From assembly GCA_947561585.1 (NCBI GenBank), contig CANNZV010001851.1, positions 62,001-126,000 of the forward strand: a stretch of 64,000 nt of DNA, in the 5' to 3' direction. Source of the stretch: Caprella mutica (lineage: Eukaryota; Arthropoda; Malacostraca; Amphipoda; Caprellidae). Every line of letters begins with the position of its first letter. Position 1 is the first letter of the stretch. The position numbers and the translations under genes were made by a program. The notes beneath the pieces are model-generated. The model was not told the DNA's origin. It did not search any database and saw only the letters and a program-made list of their open reading frames with translations. Positions 44,834 to 57,291 of this stretch are shown piece after piece.

Positions 44834-45100
44834 AGTGCTTAATTACGAAATAATTCTAAATCTGAAGATGAACATCTATCTTCTATTAATCTAATGCATG
44901 TTATTTTCAGCTGACTAAGCACATACCCTCACATAAACCAACTGAAACACATTGAAATATAACACATAATGAGCCAAAAGAAGGGATACATGATGAATGA
45001 GTAATAAAATATAATAAGGAACAATGTGACCCTACACGAAAAAGTTATTTTTATATATTGATGCAATGGTATATAAGGAAAGAATCTAAAAGGTGTAATC
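44834..45100. other. Unassigned spacer
   Basis: Nothing recognised. Confidence 0.4.
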
Positions 45101-45104
45101 TTCG

Positions 45105-45467
45105 CAGAATGCGGAAGGTTATATTTAAGACGTCATTTATTTACTTATAAATTTACCATCTTGTTATTCGCTTAACTGAAAATGTGTTGATCCAAATTGT
45201 CTGAAATTTGGTGGGACAACTAGTCAATGTCCAGTGACCTTCTGGTAGAATTTTGGGAGCGATCCTGTCAAAGGTCAAGGTCATTTATAATTGACTAACT
45301 CAAAAAGTATTCAACCAAATTTCATGAAACTTGGTGGTACGATTGGTCATTGTCCAGTCACCAGTTTATTAGATTTGGGGAGCGAACGGGTCAAAGGTTG
45401 AGGTCAGGTTCATTTATAAGCGGCAGCGAAGGTAAGCGCTCTACCGAGTGCACGAAATCTAGTTTTA
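45105..45467 (+). repeat. Dispersed AGGTCA-containing repeat, copy 3, internally duplicated
   Basis: The central module (CCAAATTGTCTGAAATTTGG, GGTCAATGTCC, GGGAGCGATCCTGTC, AAAGGTCAAGGTCA) appears twice, the second time with CCAAATTTCATGAAACTTGG and GGGTCAAAGGTTGAGGTCA. The terminal block is slightly altered (CTCTACCGAGTGCACGAAAT). So this copy has two modules where the others have one. Confidence 0.8.
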
Positions 45468-46105
45468 GATGCACGGTATAACGTAATGGTATTATGGCAT
45501 TTATATAATATTGACGCAATGGTATATAATAAAGAGAATCTATAGGTTTTTTTAGATGCATTGGTTTCTATGGGGTCATTTATCCTCTCTTCTGCCTTAA
45601 TAAGTGGGAGAAAAAGAACAAAAAGAGTAGGAGGGACCAAACAATTGACCCTGTTTTGAAGTGTTGATAATATGGCTGAGGAAATGCCTTCCAATAGCTA
45701 GACCTGTTCAGGTAAAAACATTATGACGTCAGGGTGATACATTATATGTAATCAGGTGTTTTAAAATTTAAATGTAAAATAAACTAAGGCTCTTCAATAT
45801 TTCATATTTTATTATAATTTGCATGAGAATTAAAGATTCTATATAATAGCTATACGCCCACATGAATTAATATCCAGCACGTGGTTTAGATTTCTTGAAA
45901 TACAGTAACTCAATATTTCATTAAAAAATTTCATGCATCAATTTTTAGAATAAATACACAGTTTATTGTTTACGTTGATTACTTTATTTAATGCTTACAT
46001 TAAATAATTTCCAGTTTATAGGATGTAGTAAATTATATTTGTTAAAAAATAAATGGGATAGGGCACCAGTTTAGATAGATTAAAAATAATAATCTAATTA
46101 TCATT
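45468..46105. other. Unassigned AT-rich spacer
   Basis: A 94-codon minus-strand open frame (45694-45410) runs into the dispersed repeat and has no recognisable motif. No other feature is seen. Confidence 0.45.
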
Positions 46106-46113
46106 CAATAAAT

Positions 46114-46693
46114 GTGGTTGTCACTGGTTATCATTTATCTACAATAACAGCACTGGTTGTCATTTATCTACAATAACTGCACTGGTTGTCATTTATCTAC
46201 AATAACAGCACTGGTTATCATTTATCTACAATAACAGCACTGGTTGTCATTTATCTACAATAACTGCACTGGTTGTCATTTATCTACAATAACAGCACTG
46301 GTTGTCATTTATCTACAATAACAGCACTGGTTGTCATTTATCTACAATAACAGCACTGGTTGTCATTTATCTACAATAACAGCACTGGTTGTCATTTATC
46401 TACAATAACAGCACTGGTTGTCATTTATCTACAATAACAGCACTGGTTATCATTTATCTACAATAACAGCACTGGTTATCATTTATCTACAATAACAGCA
46501 CTGGTTATCATTTATCTACAATAACAGCACTGGTTATCATTTATCTACAATAACAGCACTGGTTATCATTTATCTACAATAACAGCACTGGTTGTCATTT
46601 ATCTACAATAACAGCACTGGTTATCATTTATCTACAATAACAGCACTGGTTGTCATTTATCTACAATAACTGCACTGGTTGTCATTTATCTAC
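46114..46693. repeat. 29-bp tandem array, 20 copies
   Basis: The unit contains ACTGGTTGTCATTTATCTAC followed by AATAACAGC. GGTTGTC/GGTTATC and ACAGC/ACTGC are the main alternatives, with a run of GGTTATC units at about 46440-46570. Confidence 0.96.
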
Positions 46694-46789
46694 GATGTTT
46701 TAATCCAGGGAATGTCTTTTGTTGTCAAGTTTAGCCATTTTGTGGCACTGGTTAATTCCATCGCACCAATTTATTGAAACTGAAGAACA

Positions 46790-46891
46790 GAGAGAAGGAA
46801 TGTGAAACAAAGAGAAGAAACGTGAAACAAAGAGAAGAAACGTGAAACAAAGAGAAGAAACGTGAAACAAAGAGAAGAAACATGAAACAAG
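46790..46891. repeat. 20-bp array (AAACAAAGAGAAGAAACGTG), about 5 copies
   Basis: Purine-rich short array, nearly invariant. On the minus strand it encodes an FLLFVSRFFSLFH-like repeat that is not supported as a gene. Confidence 0.92.
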
Positions 46892-46914
46892 GAGATAAAT
46901 CACTATTTACTTAG

Positions 46915-47222
46915 TAGGGATTTAAAGTTAGTTCAGAACCAAAGGCCATATCGCTGACGTCAAAAAGAAATTAAGTACAAACGACTGAAGGAAAGTGGCT
47001 AATTGAACAGTTAAATTCTACGAGTCTACCTAGCACAAAATCTAAGACCTCGTAGTTGAAGAGCATAACCCTAGCGCTATCCTCTAAAACTACAAATATC
47101 GTTATAAATGATAAACATTGAAAAGACGATTCATAATCCAAATTACAACAGTTCGGGGCCCAAGGGACGCCACGCCTTTCTCTTCCATTCACCACAGACA
47201 GCTTCAGGATAGAGCCCTTGGT
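46915..47222 (+). repeat. Dispersed repeat, copy 2 (ACGAGTCTACCTAGCACAAA family)
   Basis: Matches 29283-29750 from CTACGAGTCTACCTAGCACA through CAGACAGCTTCAGGATAGAG, with weaker similarity to the left (CAGAACCAAAGG, GGAAAGTGGCT). The section between AAACTAC and CATAATCC is diverged or rearranged relative to copy 1. Confidence 0.8.
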
Positions 47223-47363
47223 TGTGAAATATCGGTAACTAAATAACTAGGACTGAATATCACAATCATGCTGTCTATTTCATATCAGTCAATGGCATTT
47301 ATTTTATTTTTCTTAACGGTCTGGTGCGTGGAACTCAATGGAACACTGATGACTTGCCGTCAA

Positions 47364-50300
47364 AACATGAACACTGTAACTGACTTAAACTATACAGTCT
47401 TCTTTGCACCAACATGTAAACATTAAAACTACAGTCTTCTTTGTACCAACATACAAATATTGTAACTACAGTCTTCTTTGCACCAACATACAAACATTGT
47501 AACTACAGTCTTCTTTGCACCAACATACAAACACTGTAACTACAGTCTTCTTTGCACCAACATGTAAACATTAAAACTACAGTCTTCTTTGTACCAACAT
47601 ACAAACACTGTAACTACAGTCTTCTTTGCACCAACATACAAACACTGTAACTACAGTCTTCTTTGCACCAATATGTAAACATTGTAACTACAGTCTTCTT
47701 TGCACCAACATATAGACACCTGTAACTACAGTCTTCTTTGCACCAACATACAAACACTGTAACTACAGTCTTCTTTGCACCAACATACAAACACTGTAAC
47801 TACAGTCTTCTTTGCACCAACATATAGACACTGTAACTACAGTCTTCTTTGCACCAACATACAAACACTGTAACTACAGTCTTCTTTGCACCAACATACA
47901 AACATTGTAACTACAGTCTTCTTTGCACCAACATATAGACACTGTAACTACAGTCTTCTTTGCACCAACATACAAACACTGTAACTACAGTCTTCTTTGC
48001 ACCAACATACAAACATTAAAACTACAGTCTTCTTTGTACCAACATACAAACACTGTAACTACAGTCTTCTTTGCACCAACATATAGACACTGTAACTACA
48101 GTCTTCTTTGCACCAACATACAAACACTGTAACTACAGTCTTCTTTGCACCAACATACAAACATTGTAACTACAGTCTTCTTTGCACCAACATGTAAACA
48201 CTGTAACTACAGTCTTCTTTGCACCAACATACAAACATTGTAACTACAGTCTTCTTTGCACCAACATGTAAACATTAAAACTACAGTCTTCTTTGTACCA
48301 ACATACAAACACTGTAACTACAGTCTTCTTTGCACCAACATACAAACACTGTAACTACAGTCTTCTTTGCACCAACATATAGACACTGTAACTACAGTCT
48401 TCTTTGCACCAACATACAAACACTGTAACTACAGTCTTCTTTGCACCAACATATAGACACTGTAACTACAGTCTTCTTTGTACCAACATACAAACACTGT
48501 AACTACAGTCTTCTTTGCACCAACATATAGACACTGTAACTACAGTCTTATTTGCACCAACATACAAACATTGTAACTACAGTCTTCTTTGCACCAACAT
48601 ACAAACACTGTAACTACAGTCTTCTTTGCACCAATATGTAAACATTGTAACTACAGTCTTCTTTGCACCAACATATAGACACCTGTAACTACAGTCTTCT
48701 TTGCACCAACATACAAACACTGTAACTACAGTCTTCTTTGCACCAACATACAAACACTGTAACTACAGTCTTCTTTGCACCAACATGTAAACATTAAAAC
48801 TACAGTCTTCTTTGTACCAACATACAAATATTGTAACTACAGTCTTCTTTGCACCAACATACAAACATTGTAACTACAGTCTTCTTTGCACCAACATACA
48901 AACACTGTAACTACAGTCTTCTTTGCACCAACATGTAAACATTAAAACTACAGTCTTCTTTGTACCAACATACAAACACTGTAACTACAGTCTTCTTTGC
49001 ACCAACATACAAACACTGTAACTACAGTCTTCTTTGCACCAATATGTAAACATTGTAACTACAGTCTTCTTTGCACCAACATATAGACACCTGTAACTAC
49101 AGTCTTCTTTGCACCAACATACAAACACTGTAACTACAGTCTTCTTTGCACCAACATACAAACACTGTAACTACAGTCTTCTTTGCACCAACATATAGAC
49201 ACTGTAACTACAGTCTTCTTTGCACCAACATACAAACACTGTAACTACAGTCTTCTTTGCACCAACATACAAACATTGTAACTACAGTCTTCTTTGCACC
49301 AACATATAGACACTGTAACTACAGTCTTCTTTGCACCAACATACAAACACTGTAACTACAGTCTTCTTTGCACCAACATACAAACATTAAAACTACAGTC
49401 TTCTTTGTACCAACATACAAACACTGTAACTACAGTCTTCTTTGCACCAACATATAGACACTGTAACTACAGTCTTCTTTGCACCAACATACAAACACTG
49501 TAACTACAGTCTTCTTTGCACCAACATACAAACATTGTAACTACAGTCTTCTTTGCACCAACATGTAAACACTGTAACTACAGTCTTCTTTGCACCAACA
49601 TACAAACATTGTAACTACAGTCTTCTTTGCACCAACATGTAAACATTAAAACTACAGTCTTCTTTGTACCAACATACAAACACTGTAACTACAGTCTTCT
49701 TTGCACCAACATACAAACACTGTAACTACAGTCTTCTTTGCACCAACATATAGACACTGTAACTACAGTCTTCTTTGCACCAACATACAAACACTGTAAC
49801 TACAGTCTTCTTTGCACCAACATATAGACACTGTAACTACAGTCTTCTTTGTACCAACATACAAACACTGTAACTACAGTCTTCTTTGCACCAACATATA
49901 GACACTGTAACTACAGTCTTATTTGCACCAACATACAAACATTGTAACTACAGTCTTCTTTGCACCAACATACAAACACTGTAACTACAGTCTTCTTTGC
50001 ACCAACATATAGACACTGTAACTACAGTCTTCTTTGCACCAACATACAAACACTGTAACTACAGTCTTCTTTGTACCAACATACAAACACTGTAACTACA
50101 GTCTTCTTTGCACCAACATATAAACATTGTAACTACAGCCTCCTTGTACCAACATACAAACACTGTAACTACAGTCTTCTTTGCACCAACATATAGACAC
50201 TGTAACTACAGTCTTATTTGCACCAACATACAAACATTGTAACTACAGTCTTCTTTGCACCAACATATAGACACTGTAACTACAGTCTTCTTTGCACCAA

Positions 50301-51261
50301 CATACAAACACTGTAACTACAGTCTTCTTTGCACCAACATACAAACATTGTAACTACAGTCTTCTTTGCACCAACATATAGACACTGTAACTACAGTCTT
50401 CTTTGCACCAACATACAAACACTGTAACTACAGTCTTCTTTGCACCAACATACAAACATTAAAACTACAGTCTTCTTTGTACAAACATACAAACACTGTA
50501 ACTACAGTCTTCTTTGCACCAACATATAGACACTGTAACTACAGTCTTCTTTGCACCAACATACAAACACTGTAACTACAGTCTTCTTTGCACCAACATA
50601 CAAACATTGTAACTACAGTCTTCTTTGCACCAACATGTAAACACTGTAACTACAGTCTTCTTTGCACCAACATACAAACATTGTAACTACAGTCTTCTTT
50701 GCACCAACATGTAAACATTAAAACTACAGTCTTCTTTGTACCAACATACAAACACTGTAACTACAGTCTTCTTTGCACCAACATACAAACACTGTAACTA
50801 CAGTCTTCTTTGCACCAACATATAGACACTGTAACTACAGTCTTCTTTGCACCAACATACAAACACTGTAACTACAGTCTTCTTTGCACCAACATATAGA
50901 CACTGTAACTACAGTCTTCTTTGTACCAACATACAAACACTGTAACTACAGTCTTCTTTGCACCAACATATAGACACTGTAACTACAGTCTTATTTGCAC
51001 CAACATACAAACATTGTAACTACAGTCTTCTTTGCACCAACATACAAACACTGTAACTACAGTCTTCTTTGCACCAACATATAGACACTGTAACTACAGT
51101 CTTCTTTGCACCAACATACAAACACTGTAACTACAGTCTTCTTTGTACCAACATACAAACACTGTAACTACAGTCTTCTTTGCACCAACATATAAACATT
51201 GTAACTACAGCCTCCTTGTACCAACATACAAACACTGTAACTACAGTCTTCTTTGCACCAA
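47364..51261. repeat. 37-bp tandem array, about 105 copies, with 1.37-kb and 1.07-kb duplications
   Basis: The unit contains ACTACAGTCTTCTTTGCACC followed by AACATACAAACACTGTA, with ATATAGACA, ATGTAAACATTAAA and TTTGTACC variants. Rare marker variants show large block duplications: CTTATTTG at 48550, 49921 and 50993 (spacings 1371 and 1072), and GCCTCCTTGTACC at about 50139 and 51211 (1072). Three identical 69-codon open frames at 47923, 49294 and 50366 reflect the same spacings. Confidence 0.98.
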
Positions 51262-52255
51262 GAGTGTGAATAAAATAACTTGAGTACGTAATAAACTCGC
51301 AGCTTTAAAAAAATACAATATTTTGGTGGCGCAAAAAAGTAAAATTTAAAAAAAAAACGTTTGCTTAAAAAATTCTACGTTGGCGTACAAAAAGTATACG
51401 TTAGCTGGATAAAATACGTTGGCATAGAAAAGTTTGAGTCACTACAATACGTTGGCTAAAACAAATAAGTAAACAAAAAAAACCGTTTGTACCAAAAATT
51501 TGTTTATTAAAATAGTGGCAATATTGAAGTTCTCCGACAATATACTCTATGGAGACAGACCTCTGACACAAAATACAACATTTCTAAAACTAATTTAATT
51601 GGAGTAATTAAAGGGGGGGGGGGGAGAGGGGGAGGAAGGTGTTTCATAACCAGGTCTACGAAAAGAAAAATATTGAAACATTAGAGCAAAAGTTAGGAAA
51701 TATTAAAATTGAGAATTTTAAAAATTAGGAAATTTAAAAAGTAAGAAGTTAAAAATTCAAAAATAGGGAAATTTAAAAATAACACTTCCGTTTGAAATAC
51801 AATACAGAAATTTATTTATTTATCTTTCTGGAAATTATGAAAAATATTTTAGAAGAATCAAATAATTAATGAAAACATCGAAAATTGTGCAATAAAAAAT
51901 AGTAATGTTTATTTATATCTACAAATTAACAAATGGAATAGTTCAAATAGGTATTATTATTCCATTAGTAAAATTATCTCTAAAGATATTTTCTATTCAT
52001 TGTTCTAAGTTAAATAACGTACAGGTATTGTTTTTTTTACTGTAAACTGTATGACTTTTTTTGCATCTACGACTCTGCTGTGGGTAAATCTTTTCCATTT
52101 ATAATGAAGAAAAGAGCATCGAAAAGCGTTCATTTAAAGTAAATAGGCTGTGCCTTAATTTAATGACTTGTTTTCACGCCATTTTGGAATTAAAAGAATC
52201 GGTAGATCGAATGTGAAATATTGAGGTGTTTGCCTGGATAACCTGGAACTGAGTT
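51262..52255. other. Unassigned spacer with a poly-G tract
   Basis: An ACGTTGGC word recurs loosely between 51378 and 51460. A run of about a dozen G (near 51614-51626) followed by AGAGGGGGAGG is a further G-rich spot. No gene is seen. Confidence 0.45.
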
Positions 52256-52261
52256 CTACTG

Positions 52262-53121
52262 CTAGAGTTCTACACTTGAGAGTTCTACACTTGAGAGTTC
52301 TACACTTGAGAGTTCTACACTTGAGAGTTCTACACTTGAGAGTTCTACACTTGAGAGTTCTACACTTGAGAGTTCTACACTTGAGAGTTCTACACTCTTA
52401 GAGTTCTACACTCTTAGAGTTCTACACTCTTAGAGTTCTACACTCTTAGAGTTCTACACTCTTAGAGTTCTACACTCTTAGAGTTCTACACTCTTAGAGT
52501 TCTACACTCTTAGAGTTCTACACTTTAGAGTTCTACACTCTTAGAGTTCTACACTTTAGAGTTCTACACTTTAGAGTTCTACACTCTTAGAGTTCTACAC
52601 TCTTAGAGTTCTACACTCTTAGAGTTCTACACTCTTAGAGTTCTACACTCTTAGAGTTCTACACTCTTAGAGTTCTACACTCTTAGAGTTCTACACTCTT
52701 AGAGTTCTACACTCTTAGAGTTCTACACTCTTAGAGTTCTACACTCTTAGAGTTCTACACTCTTAGAGTTCTACACTCTTAGAGTTCTACACTCTTAGAG
52801 TTCTACACTCTTAGAGTTCTACACTCTTAGAGTTCTACACTCTTAGAGTTCTACACTCTTAGAGTTCTACTCTTAGAGTTCTACTCTTAGAGTTCTACTC
52901 TTAGAGTTCTACTCTTAGAGTTCTACTCTTAGAGTTCTACTCTTAGAGTTCTACACTTAGAGTTCTACTCTTAGAGTTCTACTCTTAGAGTTCTACTCTT
53001 AGAGTTCTACTCTTAGAGTTCTACTCTTAGAGTTCTACTCTTAGAGTTCTACTCTTAGAGTTCTACTCTTAGAGTTCTACTCTTAGAGTTCTACTCTTAG
53101 AGTTCTACACTTAGAGTTCTA
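52262..53121. repeat. 14/15/16-bp array (AGTTCTACACTCTTAG family), about 57 copies in three blocks
   Basis: Three consecutive blocks differ in period: AGTTCTACACTTGAG (15 bp, about 52262-52389), AGTTCTACACTCTTAG (16 bp, about 52390-52865, with a few CACTTTAG units) and AGTTCTACTCTTAG (14 bp, about 52866-53121). Each change is a small indel that then spread through a block. Confidence 0.96.
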
Positions 53122-53266
53122 CTGTTTGGAGAACTGGAAAAGTATAAACCTGTAGAAAACAATTGAGATTTTAAAGAAAGTTAACTATTTTTAACAACTT
53201 TTAAAAAAAGTTTCAGAACAGTTTTCAATTATTTATTATATAAAGTAATTCATATTTGTAAGAAGA

Positions 53267-53494
53267 TACAAATAATATTCCACTAGGGATGAACTCTTAC
53301 TGTGAAGAACATTCATACAATATCTATTTACAGTCAATACAAATAATATTCCACTAGGGATGAACTCTTACGGTGAAGAACATTCATACAATATCTATTT
53401 ACAGTCAATACAAATAATATTCCACTAGGGATGAACTCTTATGGTGAAGAACATTCATACAATATCTATTTACAGTCAATACAAATAATATTCC
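53267..53494. repeat. 71-bp tandem repeat, about 3.2 copies
   Basis: Copies start at 53267, 53338, 53409 and (partial) 53480 with ATACAAATAATATTCCACTA. They differ at one base in the CTTACTGTG/CTTACGGTG/CTTATGGTG word, otherwise identical. Confidence 0.95.
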
Positions 53495-54885
53495 AGAGAC
53501 ATCGTAAAGGATATGACGAATTCGTACAAAGTTGATTATCCTTTAAGTTTAGTTTTCATTATAATACTGATGATAAACACATTAAATACAGTTACTGTTA
53601 CACTTCAAGGGAGAGCAAGAGTATTGTCTCCAGCAAATCGTTCCCTATGATGAGATAGAAGATAAGAACAAAAGAAAAACAGCTATAAACTCTACACAAC
53701 GATTCTTTAGGGCGGTAGGAGAGAATCTATCATAAAGGCTTTTTAAAACAATTGGCAGATGTTGGAAAGGAATATTATATTTCAGTAGAGGTTTAACGTC
53801 TACTTCGGAATTAAAGGAAGTTGAATATAAACGATTGAAAAGGTAAATAAATTAAATAGAAAGATCGAATACTACCAATTATTTAATAACAATTTTCTTA
53901 AATAACTCCCCTACACTCTATTTTTATTTTCTCTATTCATTAGAACTAAGGTTACTGGTTATAAAACTGCGAACCATTTCCAATTTGGTTCTATATATTT
54001 GTTATAATGTGTAATTTAAGTTGTTGATATGAGTATTGCACTACCAACCGACATTCTAACAAAGAAAAAGAATGGATCACTTCTGAATAATTAAAAAAAA
54101 TGAAGTTGATAGATATAACATAAATGGCTACCTCTAGTTTACCTAAATGCCATTTGACCTAAAAAACATTATATACCTAAAAGTGTACCTAATTACCATT
54201 AAATATAAATATACGACGGTACGCGAGATAGTTAGTGAGTCTAACTTGTTCTTCTATTTAAGCTATTAGAAAGTCGGACAGTGAAGGTTCAGTGTGAATA
54301 TTTAATGAATTACGAGGCGAATACTTGATCGATTTCTTTTCAGTTAACTGTAATGTATTATATAACCTTAGCTCTAGTAATTTAAAGCATTGCTAGAGTG
54401 GAGGGGACCTTTGATGATAATCACAATCTCTAATTTTGATCGCCTGAAGCATTTCATTCCGTAATTCTGGATTTTCATGGGAAGAAAAAGAAGTCAAATA
54501 CCTACTGGCCACCATACACTAAAATTATTCCATTTCTTGATCCAAGAACTTATAAGGCCTGAGGTGTAGAGGAGAATCTAATTTATTCATAACTTGGTGA
54601 TTATTGTACTTTTAGACGCTGGTATTAAAGTATGAGGAATTACTGAGGGTTAAAAGGGAGGGGTAAAAGAATTAGGGTATATAATTCAAGGTTTAAAATT
54701 CTAGAAGAAACTGCTTTCAAATATGCCAAAGTACTTTGGAAAAATGTCATTCTGTTTTTGATTGAAATATATATTTATAATGTATTTTCGAATATTGTTT
54801 AGCAATAAACTGGAATATGTGTTTAAATATCTAATAAGAAATACTGTGTTGAAAACGTAGAACTATAAATAAATCTAAATTATGA
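53495..54885. other. Unassigned AT-rich spacer, the longest array-free stretch
   Basis: About 1.4 kb without a tandem array, recognisable transposon terminus or open frame above about 60 codons. If the region holds a conserved non-coding element or a small exon it is not evident to me. Confidence 0.5.
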
Positions 54886-54893
54886 GTAATTAC

Positions 54894-55062
54894 TAGGGTT
54901 GTTACAATATGCATTCAAAATCATAGATCTTAAGAATATCACAGACGAAATGAAATGGTATCAAATACTATATACCGCTGGTGTAGAACCATTCAATACT
55001 CTTTAATTCTCTCCGCCTATAAAATTATCCTATGATTTTCAAAGCATACTGTCACAACCCTA
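54894..55062 (-). mobile_element. hAT-like MITE, copy 4, inverted
   Basis: Both ends carry the family terminus: TAGGGTTGTTACAATATGC on the left and GCATACTGTCACAACCCTA on the right. The interior (TATATACCGCTGGTGTAGAA) is the reverse complement of the other copies. Flanking 8-mers GTAATTAC and TTTATTAC agree at 6 of 8 positions, a plausible decayed target duplication. Confidence 0.87.
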
Positions 55063-55285
55063 TTTATTACAGCTATACCAATAGAGGGATATTTCACCAA
55101 TGAAAACACATCTCAAAACAAACATTTTCCTATTTTGTTATGTAAATATTGAACAAATACCTCGATAAAAATAAATAAATCAGAGAAATGAACTGAATAT
55201 TGTAAAAGATAAACAAAGTCCCTATGGATTTCTATGGAAAAGAAAATAGAAAACATTTTAGCTTTAGGGAAAAATCTGTGAAAAA

Positions 55286-55928
55286 AATGTAGTTAGATGT
55301 AAAATGTGTAGTTTGATGTAAAATGTGTAGTTTGATGTAAAATGTGTAGTTTGATGTAAAATGTGTAGTTTGATGTAAAATGTGTAGTTTGATGTAAAAT
55401 GTGTAGTTTGATCTAAAATGTATAGTTAGATGTAAAATGTGTAGTTAGATCTAAAATGTGTAGTTAAATCTAAAATGTGTAGTTAGATCTAAAATGTGTA
55501 GTTTGATGTAAAATGTGTAGTTTGATGTAAAATGTGTAGTTTGATGTAAAATGTGTAGTTAGATGTAAAATGTGTAGTTAGATGTAAAATGTGTAGTTAG
55601 ATGTAAAATGTGTAGTTAGATGTAAAATGTATAGTTAGATGTAAAATGTATAGTTAGATGTAAAATGTGTAGTTAGATGTAAAATGTGTAGTTAGATGTA
55701 AAATGTGTAGTTAGATGTAAAATGTGTAGTTAGATGTAAAATGTGTAGTTAGATGTAAAATGTGTAGTTAGATCTAAAGTGTGTAGTTAGATCTAAAATG
55801 TGTAGTTAGATCTAAAGTGTGTAGTTAGATATAAAAGTGTAGTTAGATCTAAAAGTGTAGTTAGATCTAAAATGTGTAGTTTAATCTAAAATGTGAAGTT
55901 TAATCTAAAATGTGTAGTTTAATCTAAA
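55286..55928. repeat. 19-bp tandem array (TGTAGTTAGATGTAAAATG), about 34 copies
   Basis: Variants TTTGATG, TTAGATC, TTTAATC and AAAGTG occur in blocks. GTTTGATG units occupy two separate runs (about 55310-55405 and 55498-55555), suggesting duplication. Confidence 0.95.
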
Positions 55929-56255
55929 ATTTAAATATATTGCAACTGAATTTATATGGAAAATTTCTCCAACTTTAAGAAAATATCAAACCACATAAAG
56001 TTATCAATATTATTATCCATACTATATTAAATTCTGTATTAAGTTATACATACATTAGTTTTTCAATTACCAAACTTAACATCGAAGTCTTAAATTATCT
56101 TCATATAAACACCGCAAAACACACAACCTCACAAAATTAGATATTCATCTACGCAAATGTCAAGAGATTCCGTGAAAGAAACTCCATTAAATCTATTTTT
56201 AAGTTAATATCAAAATTATCATTACTGCCATTTGGAAAAGGAGAAAATTGACCCT
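55929..56255. other. Unassigned AT-rich spacer
   Basis: Nothing recognised. Confidence 0.4.
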
Positions 56256-56259
56256 AATT

Positions 56260-56402
56260 TCGAATAAGAACATCTAATTCGAATAACTTCTTTCGAATAA
56301 GAACATCTAATTCGAATAACTTCTTTCGAATAAGAACATCTAATTCGAATAACTTCTTTCGAATAAGAACATCTAATTCGAATAACTTCTTTCAAATAAG
56401 AA
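56260..56402. repeat. 33-bp tandem repeat, about 4.3 copies
   Basis: The unit TTCGAATAAGAACATCTAAT followed by TCGAATAACTTCT contains two TTCGAATAA words. A minus-strand open frame of 100 codons (56524-56222) crosses it; its non-repeat part is short and has no known motif. Confidence 0.93.
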
Positions 56403-56524
56403 CTCTTAGCTAAAATTATAGGTTTATATAAGACTATTAACGAATTAACTACAAAACACATTCTGCAATGCTTTCCCCAAACCTTTTTCAGCACCACAAA
56501 AGACTCCCACGGATAATTTCTCAA

Positions 56525-56925
56525 ATTCTAAATTTCTAAGCACTGCCTAAATTTTTCATCGTTCTTTGACGTCCGATATCCTCATTGTGTTGCTGCAAGA
56601 GGGCCTCAGGTCAAGCGGGGAAGACGTAGACACTTTGATATATGGACTGCTGTAGCTGTGATACCGAAAAAAGCAGACCGTATCCCAGATACAGCGGGAC
56701 AATATTTCACCAACGTCAATTAGATCCAAAGAGTCATAAATAATAGACTGTGGGAGGAAATCTTACGACCAACTGATTGACGGTTGTACTCAAGAAGATA
56801 ATACCAAATTGGAACACTTTTGAATTGACTGCTGAATAGAAGAACTCTTAAAATGGATATGAGGGATTCTGTCGGTATGATAGAGTGTTTGTATGAACAT
56901 TTAGAGTCACTGTAGAAAGATGTAA
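56525..56925. other. Unassigned spacer
   Basis: Slightly higher GC than average (for example CAAGCGGGGAAGACGTAG). It could be a decayed coding or transposon fragment, but no reading frame is convincing. Confidence 0.4.
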
Positions 56926-56929
56926 GCTC

Positions 56930-57183
56930 TTATTTGCAAAATTGTGGAAGGTTATGTTATGGTCAGATTATTTATAATCTTGTTACTCGCATAACTCTAA
57001 AAGTATTGAACCAAATTGCCTGAAATTTTGTGGGACGATTGGTCATTATCCAGCAACCATTTGTTTGAATTTTAGGAGCGATCCGGTCAGAGGTCAAGGT
57101 CCTTTATAACTCAATATTGGATGGTCAATGATATTTATAAGCGGCGGTGAAGGTATGTGCTCTACGAGTACCCGCTCTAGTTT
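56930..57183 (+). repeat. Dispersed AGGTCA-containing repeat, copy 4
   Basis: It runs from TTTGCAAAATTGTGGAAGG to CGAGTACCCGCTCTAGTTT and matches copy 1 throughout, with CGGTCAGAGGTCAAGGTC at about 57084-57101. It ends about 110 bp before the 17-bp array. Confidence 0.85.
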
Positions 57184-57291
57184 AAACAAAAGAAAACTTC
57201 GATTGAAATATAGAAATCATGAAGGAAGGTAATTGTGGCAAGAAGAAATGATACCATATGTATTTTATGGAAAAAAATATGATGTTGGTGG

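Noticed and set aside
47923..50575. Three identical 69-codon open frames that could look like a gene family
   Set aside because: They are the same segment of the 37-bp array copied by block duplication.
56222..56524. 100-codon minus-strand open frame with RIRCSYSKEVI repeats
   Set aside because: The repeated part is the 33-bp array (period divisible by 3), and the remaining residues match no family I know.
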